The translations under genes were made by a program, and so were the position numbers. Under the pieces are notes generated by a model. It did no database searches. It was not told the DNA's origin and was given only the letters and a program-made list of their open reading frames with translations. Positions 49,149-64,000 of a DNA stretch of 64,000 bases are shown piece by piece (positions within the stretch are counted from its first letter, which is position 1; the number at the start of each line of letters is the position of its first letter). Origin of the DNA: an uncultured Nitrospirota bacterium (GTDB lineage Bacteria; CG2-30-53-67); contig CAMYMF010000002.1 of NCBI GenBank assembly GCA_947259355.1, forward strand, positions 1 through 64,000, in the 5' to 3' direction.

Positions 49149-50522
49149 ATGGACGTACTGCTGCTCTCCCGTCTCCAGTTCTCCCTGACCATCATGTTTC
49201 ACTATATCTTTCCCACCCTGACCATCGGGCTGTCGGTGGTCCTGGTCTTTCTCGAATGGCGCTGGCTCCGGAGTCGGGATCCCATCTATTTAAGCGCTGT
49301 CAAGTTCTGGGCCAAGCTCTTCGGGCTGGGTTTCGCCATGGGAGTGGTCACCGGAATTGTCATGGAGTTTCAATTCGGCACGAACTGGGCCGTCTATTCG
49401 CGCTTCGTGGGCGATGTCTTCGGGTCCGCGCTGGCCGCGGAAGGGATTTTTGCCTTCTTCCTGGAATCGGGGTTTCTGGCGGTCATGCTCTTCGGCTGGG
49501 ACCGGGTCTCCCCTGGCTTTCATTTCTTCTCGACCTGTATGGTCGCCCTGGGGAGCATCTTCTCCTCCGTCTGGATCGTCGTTGCCAACTCGTGGCAGCA
49601 GACGCCGGCCGGATTCCACCTGGTGGAGCGGACGCTCCACGGCGTGGTGCGGCAACGGGCCGAAATCGTTGATTTCTGGGCCATGGTTTTCAACCCCTCC
49701 TCCGCTGACCGTCTGGTTCATGTCCTGCTCGGCTGTTTTCTGGTGGGGGCATTCTTTGTCATGAGCGTTTCCGCCTGGTATCTGCTTCAGGGAAAGCACC
49801 GAGAGTTTGCCCGGCGCTCCTTTGCCGACGCACTTCTCCTGGCGACGCTCCTCTCACTAGCGCAGCTGGCGTCGGGCCACTCCAATGCCGACATGGTGGC
49901 TGTCCATCAGCCGGCTCAGCTGGCCGCCCTGGAAGGGCACTTTGAAACGGGCAACGGCGGCGCGCCCCTCTACCTCTTCGGCTGGCCCGACGAGGAGGAG
50001 AAGCGGGTCCGCTGGGGCGTGGCCGTACCCGGCCTGCTCAGCTTCCTGCTCCACGGAGACTTGAACAAGCCGGTGCCGGGGCTCGACGAGCTGGCCCCCC
50101 GTTACGGGAGCCCGCCGGTCTGGGTGACCTTTCAGGCCTACCACGGTATGGTCGGCATCGGGATGCTCTTCATCGCCAGCACCCTCTATGCCAGCTGGTG
50201 CCGCTGGCGGGGGACGCTGTTTCAGAAACGCTGGCTCCTCTGGTTCTTCGTTTTCGCCGTCGGTCTTGCCTTCGCCGCCAACGAACTGGGTTGGGCCGCG
50301 GCCGAGATCGGGCGGCAGCCGTGGCTGGTTTATCCGGTGGCCGGGGAGGGGGGGGAACTGGTCGGAGGGCTGCGAACAGCGGACGGGATTTCCGAGTCGG
50401 TTCGCGCGGGCCAGGTCCTCGGGTCGATCGTGGTCTTCGGTTTGATCTATGCCCTTCTCTTTGCCCTGTGGAACTTCGTGTTTCACCGGAAGATTCAGCA
50501 CGGGCCCGAGCCATGGAGATAA
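49149..50522 (+). CDS. cydA: Cytochrome bd oxidase subunit I
   Basis: 457 residues. ATG at 49149 begins [20 protein letters not shown], the N-terminus with the heme-ligand histidine. The conserved GRQPWLVYP is present. The quinol-binding loop is short, as in the cyanide-insensitive (CioA) group. In the quinol site the usual Lys (E. coli K252) is Gln257 ([13 protein letters not shown]), whereas the following Glu (E262, matching E257) is kept. With CydB it oxidises quinol and reduces O2 to water. Next gene starts 4 bases after the stop. Confidence 0.94.
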   Translation: MDVLLLSRLQFSLTIMFHYIFPTLTIGLSVVLVFLEWRWLRSRDPIYLSAVKFWAKLFGLGFAMGVVTGIVMEFQFGTNWAVYSRFVGDVFGSALAAEGIFAFFLESGFLAVMLFGWDRVSPGFHFFSTCMVALGSIFSSVWIVVANSWQQTPAGFHLVERTLHGVVRQRAEIVDFWAMVFNPSSADRLVHVLLGCFLVGAFFVMSVSAWYLLQGKHREFARRSFADALLLATLLSLAQLASGHSNADMVAVHQPAQLAALEGHFETGNGGAPLYLFGWPDEEEKRVRWGVAVPGLLSFLLHGDLNKPVPGLDELAPRYGSPPVWVTFQAYHGMVGIGMLFIASTLYASWCRWRGTLFQKRWLLWFFVFAVGLAFAANELGWAAAEIGRQPWLVYPVAGEGGELVGGLRTADGISESVRAGQVLGSIVVFGLIYALLFALWNFVFHRKIQHGPEPWR

Positions 50523-50526
50523 ATGG

Positions 50527-51543
50527 ATGGACCTGAATATCCTCTGGTTCTGCCTGCTCGGCACGCTTCTGGCGGGATATGCCGTTCTGGACGGGTTCGA
50601 CCTGGGTGTGGGCATGCTCCATTTCCAGGCCAAGAACGATGCCGAACGACGGGTGTTCATGAATGCCATCGGTCCAATCTGGGACGGCAACGAGGTCTGG
50701 CTCGTGGCGTTCGGCGGCGCGATCTTTGCGGCTTTTCCAGACGCCTATGCCACTATCTTTTCAGGGTTCTACGAACTGTTCATGCTGGTGCTCCTTGCAC
50801 TGATCTGCCGCGCCGTGTCGCTGGAGTTCCGCAGCAAGGTGGCCTCTCGGAGGTGGCGGCATACCTGGGACATGGTCTTTTTCGGTTCAAGTCTAGGCGC
50901 CGCATTTTTCTACGGCACAGGGGTGGGCAATGCCATGTTCGGTATCCCGCTGGATGCACGGGGGGTGCACACAGGGAATGTGCTGAGCCTGCTCAACCCC
51001 TATGCGATGATGGTTGGGCTCCTGAGCACATCCATCTTCAGCCTGCACGGCGGCGCCTTTCTATACCTGAAGACCGAAGGCGATCTGCAGGCGCGCGTAC
51101 ACGCTGGCATGAAATGGACTTATCTCTGCTTTCTGCTCAGCTTCCTCATCACCACAGCACTAACCTTTGCTGTGCTGCCGCAGGCAACGGCCAATTTCGG
51201 GCGGTTCCCCTGGGCCTGGGGTGTGGTGGGGCTGATGCTGCTGGCAATCGCTGCGCTGCCACTGGCTGTGCGGCGGCATCGAGGCTTGATCGCCTTTGCC
51301 TGCACCAGTGTGATCGTGCTGGCGCTGGTCTTTCTCTTCGGGATCGCGCTTTATCCCAATCTGGTCACGTCGACGCCGAATCCGGAATACAGTCTGACCC
51401 TCGTCAACGCTGCCTCCAGCCAGAAAACGCTCGGGATTCTGACCATCGTGGCCGTCATGGGGTTGCCGTTTGTCTTTCTCTATACCGTGATCGTCTATCG
51501 GGTTTTTCGCGGGAAAGTTCGGGTCGACAAGATGGGATACTAG
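50527..51543 (+). CDS. cydB: Cytochrome bd oxidase subunit II
   Basis: 338 residues, eight spans. Opens MDLNILWFCLLGTLLAGYAV LDGFDLG, the CydB signature, then IGPIWDGNEVWLVAFGGAIF AAFP. ATG at 50527 fits the family N-terminus; upstream in-frame residues belong to the cydA region. A small CydX subunit is not recognisable downstream. Completes the CydAB oxidase. Confidence 0.94.
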   Translation: MDLNILWFCLLGTLLAGYAVLDGFDLGVGMLHFQAKNDAERRVFMNAIGPIWDGNEVWLVAFGGAIFAAFPDAYATIFSGFYELFMLVLLALICRAVSLEFRSKVASRRWRHTWDMVFFGSSLGAAFFYGTGVGNAMFGIPLDARGVHTGNVLSLLNPYAMMVGLLSTSIFSLHGGAFLYLKTEGDLQARVHAGMKWTYLCFLLSFLITTALTFAVLPQATANFGRFPWAWGVVGLMLLAIAALPLAVRRHRGLIAFACTSVIVLALVFLFGIALYPNLVTSTPNPEYSLTLVNAASSQKTLGILTIVAVMGLPFVFLYTVIVYRVFRGKVRVDKMGY

Positions 51544-51635
51544 ACGAGATTGTTCGCGGCTCTCGCAGTGGCGCTTCTCGAGAGATTCAATTCGGCTTGG
51601 TTGCTGACGGGGGGAGAGTGAGAGGAGAGATTTCA

Positions 51636-52064
51636 ATGAAAAAGAGTTTGAAGCCTGGTATCGAGTACACCTTTCGATTCCGGGTGTCCGAGACCAAGAC
51701 GGTACCGGCACTTTATCCCGAATCGCCCGAGTTCCAGGAGATGCCCAAGGTCTTGGCCACTGGATTCCTGGTTGGCCTCCTGGAGTGGACCTGCATTCAG
51801 GCCGTCAATCCCCATCTCAATTGGCCACAGGAGCAGACCGTTGGCATTGGTATTGAGGTGGACCATACCGCTGCCACACCGCCCGGCTTGGAGGTGAGGG
51901 TGCGGGTGAAGCTCACTGAAGTCGATGGCCGGCGGCTGCGTTTCGAGGTTGAGGCCCATGACGGTATCGATCGGATCAGCCAGGGGAGCCATGAGCGTTA
52001 TGTCATTGATGCCGTCCGCTTTGCTGTAAAGGTGCAGCAGAAAACCCAATCGAAGAACCTCTGA
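51636..52064 (+). CDS. FlK-like hotdog thioesterase
   Basis: 142 residues. ATG at 51636 with AGAGGAGAG upstream. Hotdog-fold protein resembling fluoroacetyl-CoA thioesterase FlK: ALYPESPEFQEMPKVLATGF, catalytic-type Thr and Glu in ATGFLVGLLEWTC, then VDHTAATPPGLEVRVRVKLT EV with the conserved His, and DRISQGSHERYVID. FlK itself uses Thr42, Glu50 and His76. Non-fluorinated acyl-CoA is a more likely substrate in most bacteria. It lies 92 bases after cydB, possibly in the same transcript. Confidence 0.82.
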   Translation: MKKSLKPGIEYTFRFRVSETKTVPALYPESPEFQEMPKVLATGFLVGLLEWTCIQAVNPHLNWPQEQTVGIGIEVDHTAATPPGLEVRVRVKLTEVDGRRLRFEVEAHDGIDRISQGSHERYVIDAVRFAVKVQQKTQSKNL

Positions 52065-52201
52065 CGAGGAAGCGTTGTAGGTGTAGCGATCGACAGGGCT
52101 CATTTAGGAGACGAATCAACGGCTTTGCTGCCGTTCTGAGAGGCGCACGTGTCCCGTGCAGGTTCCGGGGTCTTTGCTTGAATCGTCACAGAAGATTCTG
52201 A

Positions 52202-52618
52202 TCAGTAAGGCTCGAAGTTGGAGACGAGCACGAGAAAAACAGCCAGGACCAGAATCAGGGTCAGAACGTAATGCCAGCCCATGGTCTGCTGGTGAGGGTC
52301 GCATTTGGGGAGCCGAATGTTGAAATCCCGAGGGTCGAGGGTTCCCTCTTTGGATCGGGAAAGCACGATGCGGGTCAGACGCCGCACCCAGTGGGGTACG
52401 ACGTTGTCAAACATATAACGCGTAAAAATAGGCTCCAGCGACGGGGTCGAGATCTCCCGACCGTACCAGTCGGCGTAGGCCACCTGAAAGAAGCGAAATT
52501 CCGAGACCTGGAGCAGACCAGCCGAGATGGCCACATAATCGATATCTGTCAGGGGTGGATTCCGCTCCTGTTCGAGGCGACGCAAAAATTGCCGGATGGC
52601 GTCCGTGAAAAACTTCAT
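52202..52618 (-). CDS. Small C-terminally anchored protein
   Basis: 138 residues. Soluble N-terminal 110 residues (MKFFTDAIRQFLRRLEQERN; FFQVAYADWYGREI) and one C-terminal transmembrane helix (YVLTLILVLAVFLVLVSNF) with almost no tail, a tail-anchor layout. No family recognised. It has a good sigma-70 promoter upstream and stands alone on the minus strand. Confidence 0.75.
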   Translation of the reverse strand: MKFFTDAIRQFLRRLEQERNPPLTDIDYVAISAGLLQVSEFRFFQVAYADWYGREISTPSLEPIFTRYMFDNVVPHWVRRLTRIVLSRSKEGTLDPRDFNIRLPKCDPHQQTMGWHYVLTLILVLAVFLVLVSNFEPY

Positions 52619-52668
52619 GACCGTCTTCTGAGTCCTGCAAATGATCTGACGGGGTACCTCTCTCTGTT

Positions 52669-52697
52669 AAAATATTTCACATTGCTTCATTGGTCAA
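52669..52697 (-). promoter_or_regulatory. Sigma-70 promoter for the tail-anchored protein gene
   Basis: On the minus strand: TTGACC (52697-52692), 17-base spacer, TATTTT (52674-52669), about 50 bases upstream of the ATG. Confidence 0.6.
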
Positions 52698-52755
52698 GCC
52701 CACCGACATTTTTTATGCGATCGTTGCAGAGTTTTTAGTTTGGGGGGCTCACCGA

Positions 52756-52784
52756 TTGCATCTCCGGCATCTGCCCGGTATCTT
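52756..52784 (+). promoter_or_regulatory. Candidate sigma-70 promoter for the nitroreductase operon
   Basis: TTGCAT at 52756-52761, 17-base spacer, TATCTT at 52779-52784. The leader to the GTG at 52933 would be about 140 bases. Confidence 0.45.
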
Positions 52785-52932
52785 AATTGACGAACCTGGA
52801 GCCCGCCGTCGGTGGAAAGAAGCGAGCATGTGGCTGCGCCTGCGGGGCCGGCGAGCGTTTTATACCCTTACGTGCTGGGCGAAAACCGACTGCGGCACAG
52901 GGCGCAGGCTCCCTGAGAAGGAGGAAGAGTGC

Positions 52933-53553
52933 GTGCAGAAAGAAGCGAAGACGCAATTCCCCATTGAAATGTCGCTGGGCCAACGCTGGAGCCCGCGCGC
53001 TTTTTCGGATCGCTCTGTGGAGCCGGAGAAACTTCTCTCCCTGTTCGAGGCCGCCCGCTGGGCGCCCTCGTGCTTCAATGAGCAGCCCTGGAGCTTTCTG
53101 GTGGTCACAAAGGAGGATGCCGCCGCATACGAACGTCTGCTCCATTGCCTGGTGGCGGCCAATCGGCGATGGGCTGTGGCCGCGCCAGTCTTGATGCTCA
53201 GTGTCACCCAGCTGCACTTCGCCCGCAACAACAAGCCCAACCGCTACGCCTTTCACGATGTCGGTCTGGCTGTGGGCACCCTTCTCGTGCAAGCCAGCGC
53301 TATGGGGCTCTATCTGCATCAGATGGCAGGATTTGATCGGGAGCGGGCGCGGACGGTCTTTGAAATCCCCGAGACCCATGACCCGGTGGCTGCCATGGCT
53401 CTGGGGTATCTTGGAGATCCTGAGCAGTTGCCGGAGGATCTTCGCCAACGGGAGCTGGAGCCTCGCAAGCGCAAGGCGCTCTCCGCATTCGTTTACGGGG
53501 GGGGCTGGGAACAACCGTCAAGAATTCCGCGCATTCCCCCAGGACTGGTATGA
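52933..53553 (+). CDS. Nitroreductase-family flavoprotein
   Basis: 206 residues. GTG start at 52933 with AGGAGGA about 8 bases upstream. FMN-binding features: LGQRWSPRAFSDRSVEPE, then FEAARWAPSCFNEQPWSFLV, YAFHDVGLAVGTLLVQASAM GL and ALGYLGDPEQLPEDL. It is a short single-domain NAD(P)H-type enzyme of the nitroreductase superfamily; substrate unknown. The stop overlaps the next start (ATGA), so it is coupled to the SGNH hydrolase. Confidence 0.88.
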   Translation: MQKEAKTQFPIEMSLGQRWSPRAFSDRSVEPEKLLSLFEAARWAPSCFNEQPWSFLVVTKEDAAAYERLLHCLVAANRRWAVAAPVLMLSVTQLHFARNNKPNRYAFHDVGLAVGTLLVQASAMGLYLHQMAGFDRERARTVFEIPETHDPVAAMALGYLGDPEQLPEDLRQRELEPRKRKALSAFVYGGGWEQPSRIPRIPPGLV

Positions 53554-54128
53554 GTCGTCTTCCGAGAATTCTCTTGCTGGGCGACTCCATCCGGAAAAGC
53601 TATGAGCCCCACGTGCGGCGGCTCCTGACACAGCGGGCGGAGGTGGTCGGTCCGGAGGAGAACGGTCAGTACAGCCTTTACACCCTGCAGGGGCTCGATG
53701 CCTGGATTCGAGAATTGGGCCGCCCCGATATCGTTCACTGGAACAACGGGATCCACGATGCGGGCCACAACCCGGAGCGGGATCCCGTGCAGTTTCCGCT
53801 GGACGTCTATCGGGCAAATCTCCAGGCCATTCTGGATGTTTTGCTAACGTTGACCCCTCACGTCGTCTGGGCTGCGACGACACCCGTGCACCCCGCCAGC
53901 CCTTTCCGCAGGGACCAGTGGTCCTGGCGCAACAGCGAAATCGAAATCTATAATCAGGCCGCCTCGGAGCTGATGGCTGCAAGGGGCATCGCCGTGAACG
54001 ATCTGCACCGGCTCGTGCTCGACCACGTCGATGCGTATCTCGCGGACGATCAACTCCACCTCAGCCCGGCGGGGGAGTATGCCTGCGCACAGGCGGTGGT
54101 GAATGCTGTTGGCCAGTATCTCTCCTAG
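53550..54128 (+). CDS. SGNH/GDSL hydrolase
   Basis: 192 residues, cytoplasmic (no signal). Block I with nucleophile: RILLLGDSIRKSYEP. Block III: HWNNGIHDAG with the oxyanion Asn. Block V: DDQLHLSPAGEYAC with the catalytic Asp and His. Glycine of block II is less clear. It is an esterase-type fold of unknown substrate. Coupled to the nitroreductase gene through a 4-base overlap. Confidence 0.85.
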   Translation: MSRLPRILLLGDSIRKSYEPHVRRLLTQRAEVVGPEENGQYSLYTLQGLDAWIRELGRPDIVHWNNGIHDAGHNPERDPVQFPLDVYRANLQAILDVLLTLTPHVVWAATTPVHPASPFRRDQWSWRNSEIEIYNQAASELMAARGIAVNDLHRLVLDHVDAYLADDQLHLSPAGEYACAQAVVNAVGQYLS

Positions 54129-54162
54129 CCCCGTGGTGGTCACCCGCGCAGGCGGGGTGCGA

Positions 54163-54191
54163 TTGACCGAGGGTGCCCGGCCCGATAGGAT
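54163..54191 (+). promoter_or_regulatory. Candidate sigma-70 promoter for the frameshifted hydrolase
   Basis: TTGACC at 54163-54168, 17-base spacer, TAGGAT at 54186-54191, about 48 bases upstream of the ATG at 54240. Confidence 0.45.
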
Positions 54192-54239
54192 CTGACTTCA
54201 CAGAGCCCTTCGGTAATAAGCGTTTTCAAGGATTAACCG

Positions 54240-55058
54240 ATGAAACTGTTTTTCAGGACGTTGACGGTGGGGCTCGGTGCGTGCCTTCTCGCCTCGACTG
54301 TGGTGTCGGGCGCTGCGGCATGGGAGCTACAGTGGTACGGCCATTCGGCCTTGGGAATCGTAACGCCCGGGAAGAAGATCATCCTCATGGATCCTTGCAT
54401 CACCGGCAACCCCAAGCCCCCCGGCGCTGAAAGAGTTGGCCAAACTCGGCAAAGTAGACCTCATTCTCGTGACCCACGGGCATGGAGATCACATCGGTGA
54501 TACGGCGGAGATTGCCGCCAGGACGGACGCGAAGGTCGGTCTGAACGCGGATATGGGACACACCGTGGCGATTTTCTCGGTATTGTACCAGCGCAGCCGC
54601 TGATCCGCTTCAACAAGAGCGGCCCCATCCAGCCGCTGGAAGGGATTACGGTCACCATGGTGCATGCTGAACACAGCTCGGAGGTGGTTCACAGGGACCC
54701 CAGGTCGGGTGAGAAACGGATCTACCCGGGCGGCGAGCCTGCGGGTTACATCATCGAGCTGGAAAATGGATACACGCCCTACCATGCCGGTGACACGGGG
54801 GTCTTCGGGGACATGAAGTTTATCGTTGAGTACTACCGGCCGGACCTGGCGCTGCTGCCCATCGACGGCTACTTTACCATGGACCCCGCCCACGCGGCCT
54901 ATGCCGTGAAGGCCCTCCTCAAGGCGAAGCGTGTCGTGCCCATGCATTACCGAACTTTTCCGCCATTGCGGGGGACGCCGAAAGCCCTGCAGGAGGCGCT
55001 GGGGAGATTCCCTGTGGAGCTCATCGGCATGGTGCCGTGGGAGACGCGAATATTCTAG
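54240..55058 (+). pseudogene. UPF0173/UlaG-like metal-dependent hydrolase, two compensating frameshifts
   Basis: The intact product would be about 272 residues. Frame 1 gives a signal peptide (LTVGLGACLLASTVVSGAAA) and [20 protein letters not shown], then is thrown out at a run of six C (54417-54422). The second frame gives [30 protein letters not shown], with the metallo-beta-lactamase HxHxDH motif. Near 54571-54575 (GATTTTC) the frame returns to the first, which then encodes FNKSGPIQPLEGITVTMVHA EHSS and VVPMHYRTFPPL to the stop at 55058. Both indels fall at short homopolymers and cancel out, so a sequencing error is quite possible and the gene may be intact. Function unknown. Confidence 0.82.
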
Positions 55059-55177
55059 TACCCCAGGGGCAAGGCCCGGCGCGGCGTGCGTTCCCAGTCC
55101 GGACTTCGTCAGTTCGTACCGGGCGATACGCGCGGCTGTCAATAACGGAATCCTTACAAGAACCCTGTGTTGCCCGC

Positions 55178-55206
55178 TTGACGCTATTGCTAAATGGTGG
55201 TAGTTC
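55178..55206 (+). promoter_or_regulatory. Candidate sigma-70 promoter for the hybrid kinase
   Basis: TTGACG at 55178-55183, 17-base spacer, TAGTTC at 55201-55206, about 137 bases upstream of the ATG at 55343. The -10 is weak. Confidence 0.35.
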
Positions 55207-55342
55207 TTGTCATATGAAATGCGCCCGGTGGATGAGTAGAATCGGCGGCAACTGTCTGAGAACCTATCCACACTTGCCTTAGTTGGGTCTCATTGACGCC
55301 CGGACAATGGGGGGCCGGATGGATACGCACTAAGGGTCACCC

Positions 55343-58300
55343 ATGGGCCTCCAACCAGAAGAACTCTCTTCGCTTTATGCCATCAGCCGTGAAGTGACGG
55401 CCAGTCTCGATCTGAACGAGGTCATCTCCAGCGCCTTCCGAGAATTAGACACCGCCGTCTCACCGGACCTGATGCTTCTTTACTTGTGTGAAGGGGATCG
55501 TATCAAGTTGGAGGCGGCATGGCCCGCCCAAGAGGAATACGGGGAGGTGGGTGTCGAATCGAAGCGACTCGGCCAATGCCTCTGTGGGCTTGCGGCCGAG
55601 GGAAAGAACGTCTATTCGAAAGATCTGCATGCGGACCCCGCCTGCACCCTACACGACTGCAAGCAGGCCGGTATACACTCCCTGGCAGCGCTCCCGCTGT
55701 TCGGCCGGGACGGGGTTCTGGGGGTTTTTGCTCTGCTCTCCCTTGTTGAAAGAGATTTCAGAGAAAGGTCGTCTTTTCTAGAGGCGATGGCTGCACAGAT
55801 TGCCAATTCCCTTCAGAATGCGCTCCTGCACCGAAAGGTTCAAGAATATGCGCAGGTACAGGAAGCGCTGGTGGCCAAGCTGCGGGAAGCGCAGGCAACG
55901 ATTCGCAAGGGGGAAGCCCACTACCGCAAGCTACTCGATACCATGCATGACGGGGTCGCTGCCGCCGATGCCGATGGCCTGCTGACCTATGCCAACAATC
56001 GGTTTCTGGAACTGTTCGGTCTGGAAGAACATGAATTGATGGGCCGGAGGTTTTCGGACCTCCTGGACGAGCCGAATCGCAACCGGTGGCTCGAACAGCA
56101 GGCTGCGAGAAAACGGGGGATCTCCTCGACCTACGAGTTGGAGATTCCAAGGCGGGATGGAACCCGGATGTTCTGCGTGGCATCTGGCGCGCCGCTGACG
56201 GACGAGATGGGCCGCTTCGCCGGATCCCTCGGAATACTGACCGACATCACCGAACGCAAACGGGCCGAGGAGAGTCTTCAGAAGCAGCATCGGACGCTGC
56301 AGCTGCTGGCGGAATATAACGATCTGATCTCCGGGCTCACGGTAGACGCTGTCGTCGATGGGACCCTGCGGTTTTTGGGCGATCGCCTGGGGTTTCATGA
56401 GACATCCATCGCCCTGCTGAACGAACGTCGCGATGCTTTCCATCTTGCGGCGTCCACCCATTCGGAAGCAGTGGGGATTACCAGCGGGTTCCCCTTGCCG
56501 TTGCATGCCGCCGTTCTCTCAGAAGTTATCCAGCAGACACAGCCCCGATATCGGCCCGACATCGCCTCCGAGAGGCCGCGCTATGAAATAGACGCACATT
56601 TGCTGCAAGCGGGACAGCAAAGTGATTTTCTGGTCCCTCTCTGGGCGGAAAATCAATGCCTCGGGACACTCAACATTTCAAGGCCCGCGATCGACGCCTT
56701 CCCGGAAGCCGATCGCCGGCTCATTGCGCTGCTGGCACCGCGCCTGGCGCAGGCGCTGCACAACGCGCAGCTCTTCGACTCCCTGGAGGTCAGTGAGCAT
56801 AAATATCGGGGCCTCGTCGAAAACACGCCCGATATCATCTATTCCTTTTCGAATAAGCGGGGCGGGCTCTATTATTCTCCCCGAGTGGTATCCGTTCTAG
56901 GATATTCCCTTGCCGAGTTATCCGAGGATCCTTTCCTATGGCATGACGCCATTCACCCTGACGATCTGGCCAAAGTGGACGGTGTGATTGATGAAATGAA
57001 GGAGCAGGATGGCTTTGAAATGGAATACCGCATCCGGGATGCCCAAGGGAAGTGGCACTGGTTCAGGGACCGCTCGGTCCGTTTTGATATGGTGGATGAT
57101 GAGATCATTGTCCACGGGCTGGCCGCCGACATCACTGAACAGCGGGAGCTTGAAAACCAGTTACGTCAGGCCCAAAAGATGGAAGCGGTGGGACAGTTGG
57201 CCGGCGGCATCGCCCATGACTTTAACAACATGCTGACAGCCGTCATGGGGTACGCCAGCATCATGCAGATGTCCATGAATCCGACCGATCCGTTACGGGC
57301 TCACCTGGACAACATTCTCGGAGCAGCCCGGAGAGCATCCAAACTCACCCAGAGTCTCCTGGCCTTCAGCAGAAAGCAGGTGGTTGACAAGCAGCCGGTG
57401 GATCTTAACGAGGTTGTCCGAGATGTCGAGAAGATTCTGGTGCCGGTGATCGGCGAGGACATCCAGACGAAAATAGACCTCGCGGCTGGTCCATTGAGCA
57501 TTCATGCCGACTGCATCCAGCTGGAACAGATCCTCATCAACCTGGCCAACAACGCACGGGATGCCATGGTATCCGGCGGTGTTCTCTCCATTGAAACGAA
57601 AGCGGCGGTCCAGAGCGAGGCAGGCATGGGGGGCGAGGGATTTGGCACAGTTGGTGACTATGCGTTGCTCTGCGTTTCAGATACGGGGGCCGGGATGGAT
57701 AACCAGACGCTTCAGAGAATCTTCGAGCCTTTCTTCACGACCAAGCAAGTCGGCCGGGGCACCGGCCTTGGCCTTTCCATGGTTTATGGCATGGTGGAGC
57801 AACACGGCGGATCGATCCGTGTCGTGAGCCAACCAGGCCAGGGGACCACCGTCAACATCTTTTTCCCGCGGATCATGACCGAGACGGAAACGGAGACACC
57901 AAGGCCTGAGGCGGAAGCCTTGCCAAAATGCGGACGGGAGACCATTCTCTTGGCGGAGGATGACGGAACGATTCGAAAGCTCTTTCATCGGATTCTGACG
58001 GATGCCGGTTATACGGTGATTGCGGCGGAAAACGGCCAGGATGGTCTTGAAAAGTTTCTGGAAAATGAAGACCGGATCGAATTTCTGATCACCGATGTCA
58101 TCATGCCGAAGAAGACCGGCCGAGAGCTGTTCGATGCCATCCGGGCGAGAAAGCCTGTCATGAAGGCTCTCTTTATCAGTGGTTATGCCGAAGACAGATT
58201 CCGGGAGAGAGACCTCCCTGAGGCGGGGACCCACTTCGTTTATAAACCGCTTCTGCCCCTCGATCTGCTGCGGATGGTGCGACGGATTCTGGATGAATGA
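55343..58300 (+). CDS. Hybrid sensor histidine kinase (GAF-PAS-GAF-PAS-HisKA-HATPase-REC)
   Basis: 985 residues without membrane spans. GAF about 15-165 ([20 protein letters not shown]; several Cys in GQCLCGL and [10 protein letters not shown]), PAS about 190-310 ([20 protein letters not shown]) ending [10 protein letters not shown], second GAF about 315-480, second PAS about 490-605 ([15 protein letters not shown]) ending DITEQRELE. HisKA phospho-His625 ([20 protein letters not shown]), HATPase with DTGAGMD and [21 protein letters not shown]-terminal receiver with Asp918 ([12 protein letters not shown]). The cysteines of GAF1 could bind a metal or react with redox signals, but that is not shown. 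No response-regulator gene is adjacent. Confidence 0.9.
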   Translation: MGLQPEELSSLYAISREVTASLDLNEVISSAFRELDTAVSPDLMLLYLCEGDRIKLEAAWPAQEEYGEVGVESKRLGQCLCGLAAEGKNVYSKDLHADPACTLHDCKQAGIHSLAALPLFGRDGVLGVFALLSLVERDFRERSSFLEAMAAQIANSLQNALLHRKVQEYAQVQEALVAKLREAQATIRKGEAHYRKLLDTMHDGVAAADADGLLTYANNRFLELFGLEEHELMGRRFSDLLDEPNRNRWLEQQAARKRGISSTYELEIPRRDGTRMFCVASGAPLTDEMGRFAGSLGILTDITERKRAEESLQKQHRTLQLLAEYNDLISGLTVDAVVDGTLRFLGDRLGFHETSIALLNERRDAFHLAASTHSEAVGITSGFPLPLHAAVLSEVIQQTQPRYRPDIASERPRYEIDAHLLQAGQQSDFLVPLWAENQCLGTLNISRPAIDAFPEADRRLIALLAPRLAQALHNAQLFDSLEVSEHKYRGLVENTPDIIYSFSNKRGGLYYSPRVVSVLGYSLAELSEDPFLWHDAIHPDDLAKVDGVIDEMKEQDGFEMEYRIRDAQGKWHWFRDRSVRFDMVDDEIIVHGLAADITEQRELENQLRQAQKMEAVGQLAGGIAHDFNNMLTAVMGYASIMQMSMNPTDPLRAHLDNILGAARRASKLTQSLLAFSRKQVVDKQPVDLNEVVRDVEKILVPVIGEDIQTKIDLAAGPLSIHADCIQLEQILINLANNARDAMVSGGVLSIETKAAVQSEAGMGGEGFGTVGDYALLCVSDTGAGMDNQTLQRIFEPFFTTKQVGRGTGLGLSMVYGMVEQHGGSIRVVSQPGQGTTVNIFFPRIMTETETETPRPEAEALPKCGRETILLAEDDGTIRKLFHRILTDAGYTVIAAENGQDGLEKFLENEDRIEFLITDVIMPKKTGRELFDAIRARKPVMKALFISGYAEDRFRERDLPEAGTHFVYKPLLPLDLLRMVRRILDE

Positions 58301-58451
58301 ACCCGCGCCGGCGGTGCGGCGTGTTTCCATTGCGCACGTTTCGGATCCTCTCGAAAGGCTACGCGGACCAGGTTGTCGGCCCCAAGGGTACCCTCCTCTG
58401 GCCCGGGGCAGTCCCTCGCGCCCGAGAGCAGTGTGGGGATGGGGCTGTCCA

Positions 58452-64000
<5,549 letters not shown>

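Larger units (their letters stand above)
52619..52932. other. Divergent intergenic region with two promoters
   Basis: 314 bases between the tail-anchored protein gene (minus) and the nitroreductase gene (plus). It contains one sigma-70 promoter in each direction (52669-52697 and 52756-52784). The nitroreductase frame is open upstream of its GTG, but the translation there lacks family features. No other gene seen. Confidence 0.5.

Noticed and set aside
50523-51635. Plus-strand frame running across cydB into the thioesterase
   Set aside because: The part over cydB is an out-of-frame shadow; only the segment from the ATG at 51636 is a real gene.

Overview
The window is one continuous bacterial chromosome segment. 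It is GC-rich and densely packed, and it contains no rRNA, tRNA, CRISPR array or insertion sequence that I can recognise. Gene content points to a Gram-negative, probably Desulfobacterota/Desulfuromonadia-like (deltaproteobacterial-type) organism. Supporting signs are multiheme cytochromes paired with b-type quinol oxidoreductase subunits under sigma-54 control, two DUF4388 proteins, a bactofilin, cytochrome bd oxidase, GatCAB and a double-length UvrA. This placement is inference from gene families, not a phylogenetic result.

Layout. 1-9.4 kb: start of a class-V aminotransferase, a lytic transglycosylase, a large membrane-anchored HEAT-repeat protein, two small envelope proteins and a four-gene sugar-type ABC importer on the minus strand. 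9.5-15.5 kb: translation and replication housekeeping (rpmE, prfA-prmC, a DUF2232 membrane protein, priA). 15.8-23.5 kb: the most distinctive region, a respiratory island. It holds a small membrane protein, a split seven-heme cytochrome c/cytochrome b pair, a triheme cytochrome, an NtrC-type regulator, a second seven-heme c/b protein fused in one chain, and a convergent sensor kinase. Two sigma-54 promoters with nearly the same core lie in front of its two transcription units. The arrangement resembles the CbcBA/BccR system of Geobacter sulfurreducens.

23.7-35.1 kb: two long paralogous DUF4388-TM-SPOR-like proteins bracket a methyltransferase, a bactofilin, a receiver-GAF regulator with a long structured leader, and a nickel module (NikR with a probable self-operator, CbiM, CbiQ, CbiO with a histidine-rich tail). 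35.2-39.9 kb: gatC-panD-gatA-gatB and a membrane-anchored metallopeptidase. 39.9-43.8 kb: pcrA/uvrD helicase and a ClC-CBS channel on the minus strand. 44.3-51.5 kb: an ExeA-type ATPase, cstA, pgm and cydAB. 51.6-58.3 kb: a thioesterase, a small anchored protein, a nitroreductase/SGNH hydrolase pair, a frameshifted UPF0173-type hydrolase and a hybrid histidine kinase. 58.5 kb to the end: double-length uvrA, running off the right edge.

How the genes work together. The island at 15.8-23.5 kb looks like a self-regulated route from the menaquinol pool to periplasmic cytochromes. CydAB gives an alternative oxygen-reducing terminal oxidase. The Ni module would supply nickel enzymes that are not in this window. 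Two genes contain indel signatures (the regulator near 19.93 kb and the hydrolase at 54.42 and 54.57 kb). These may be real mutations or assembly errors, and they should be checked before functional conclusions are drawn.
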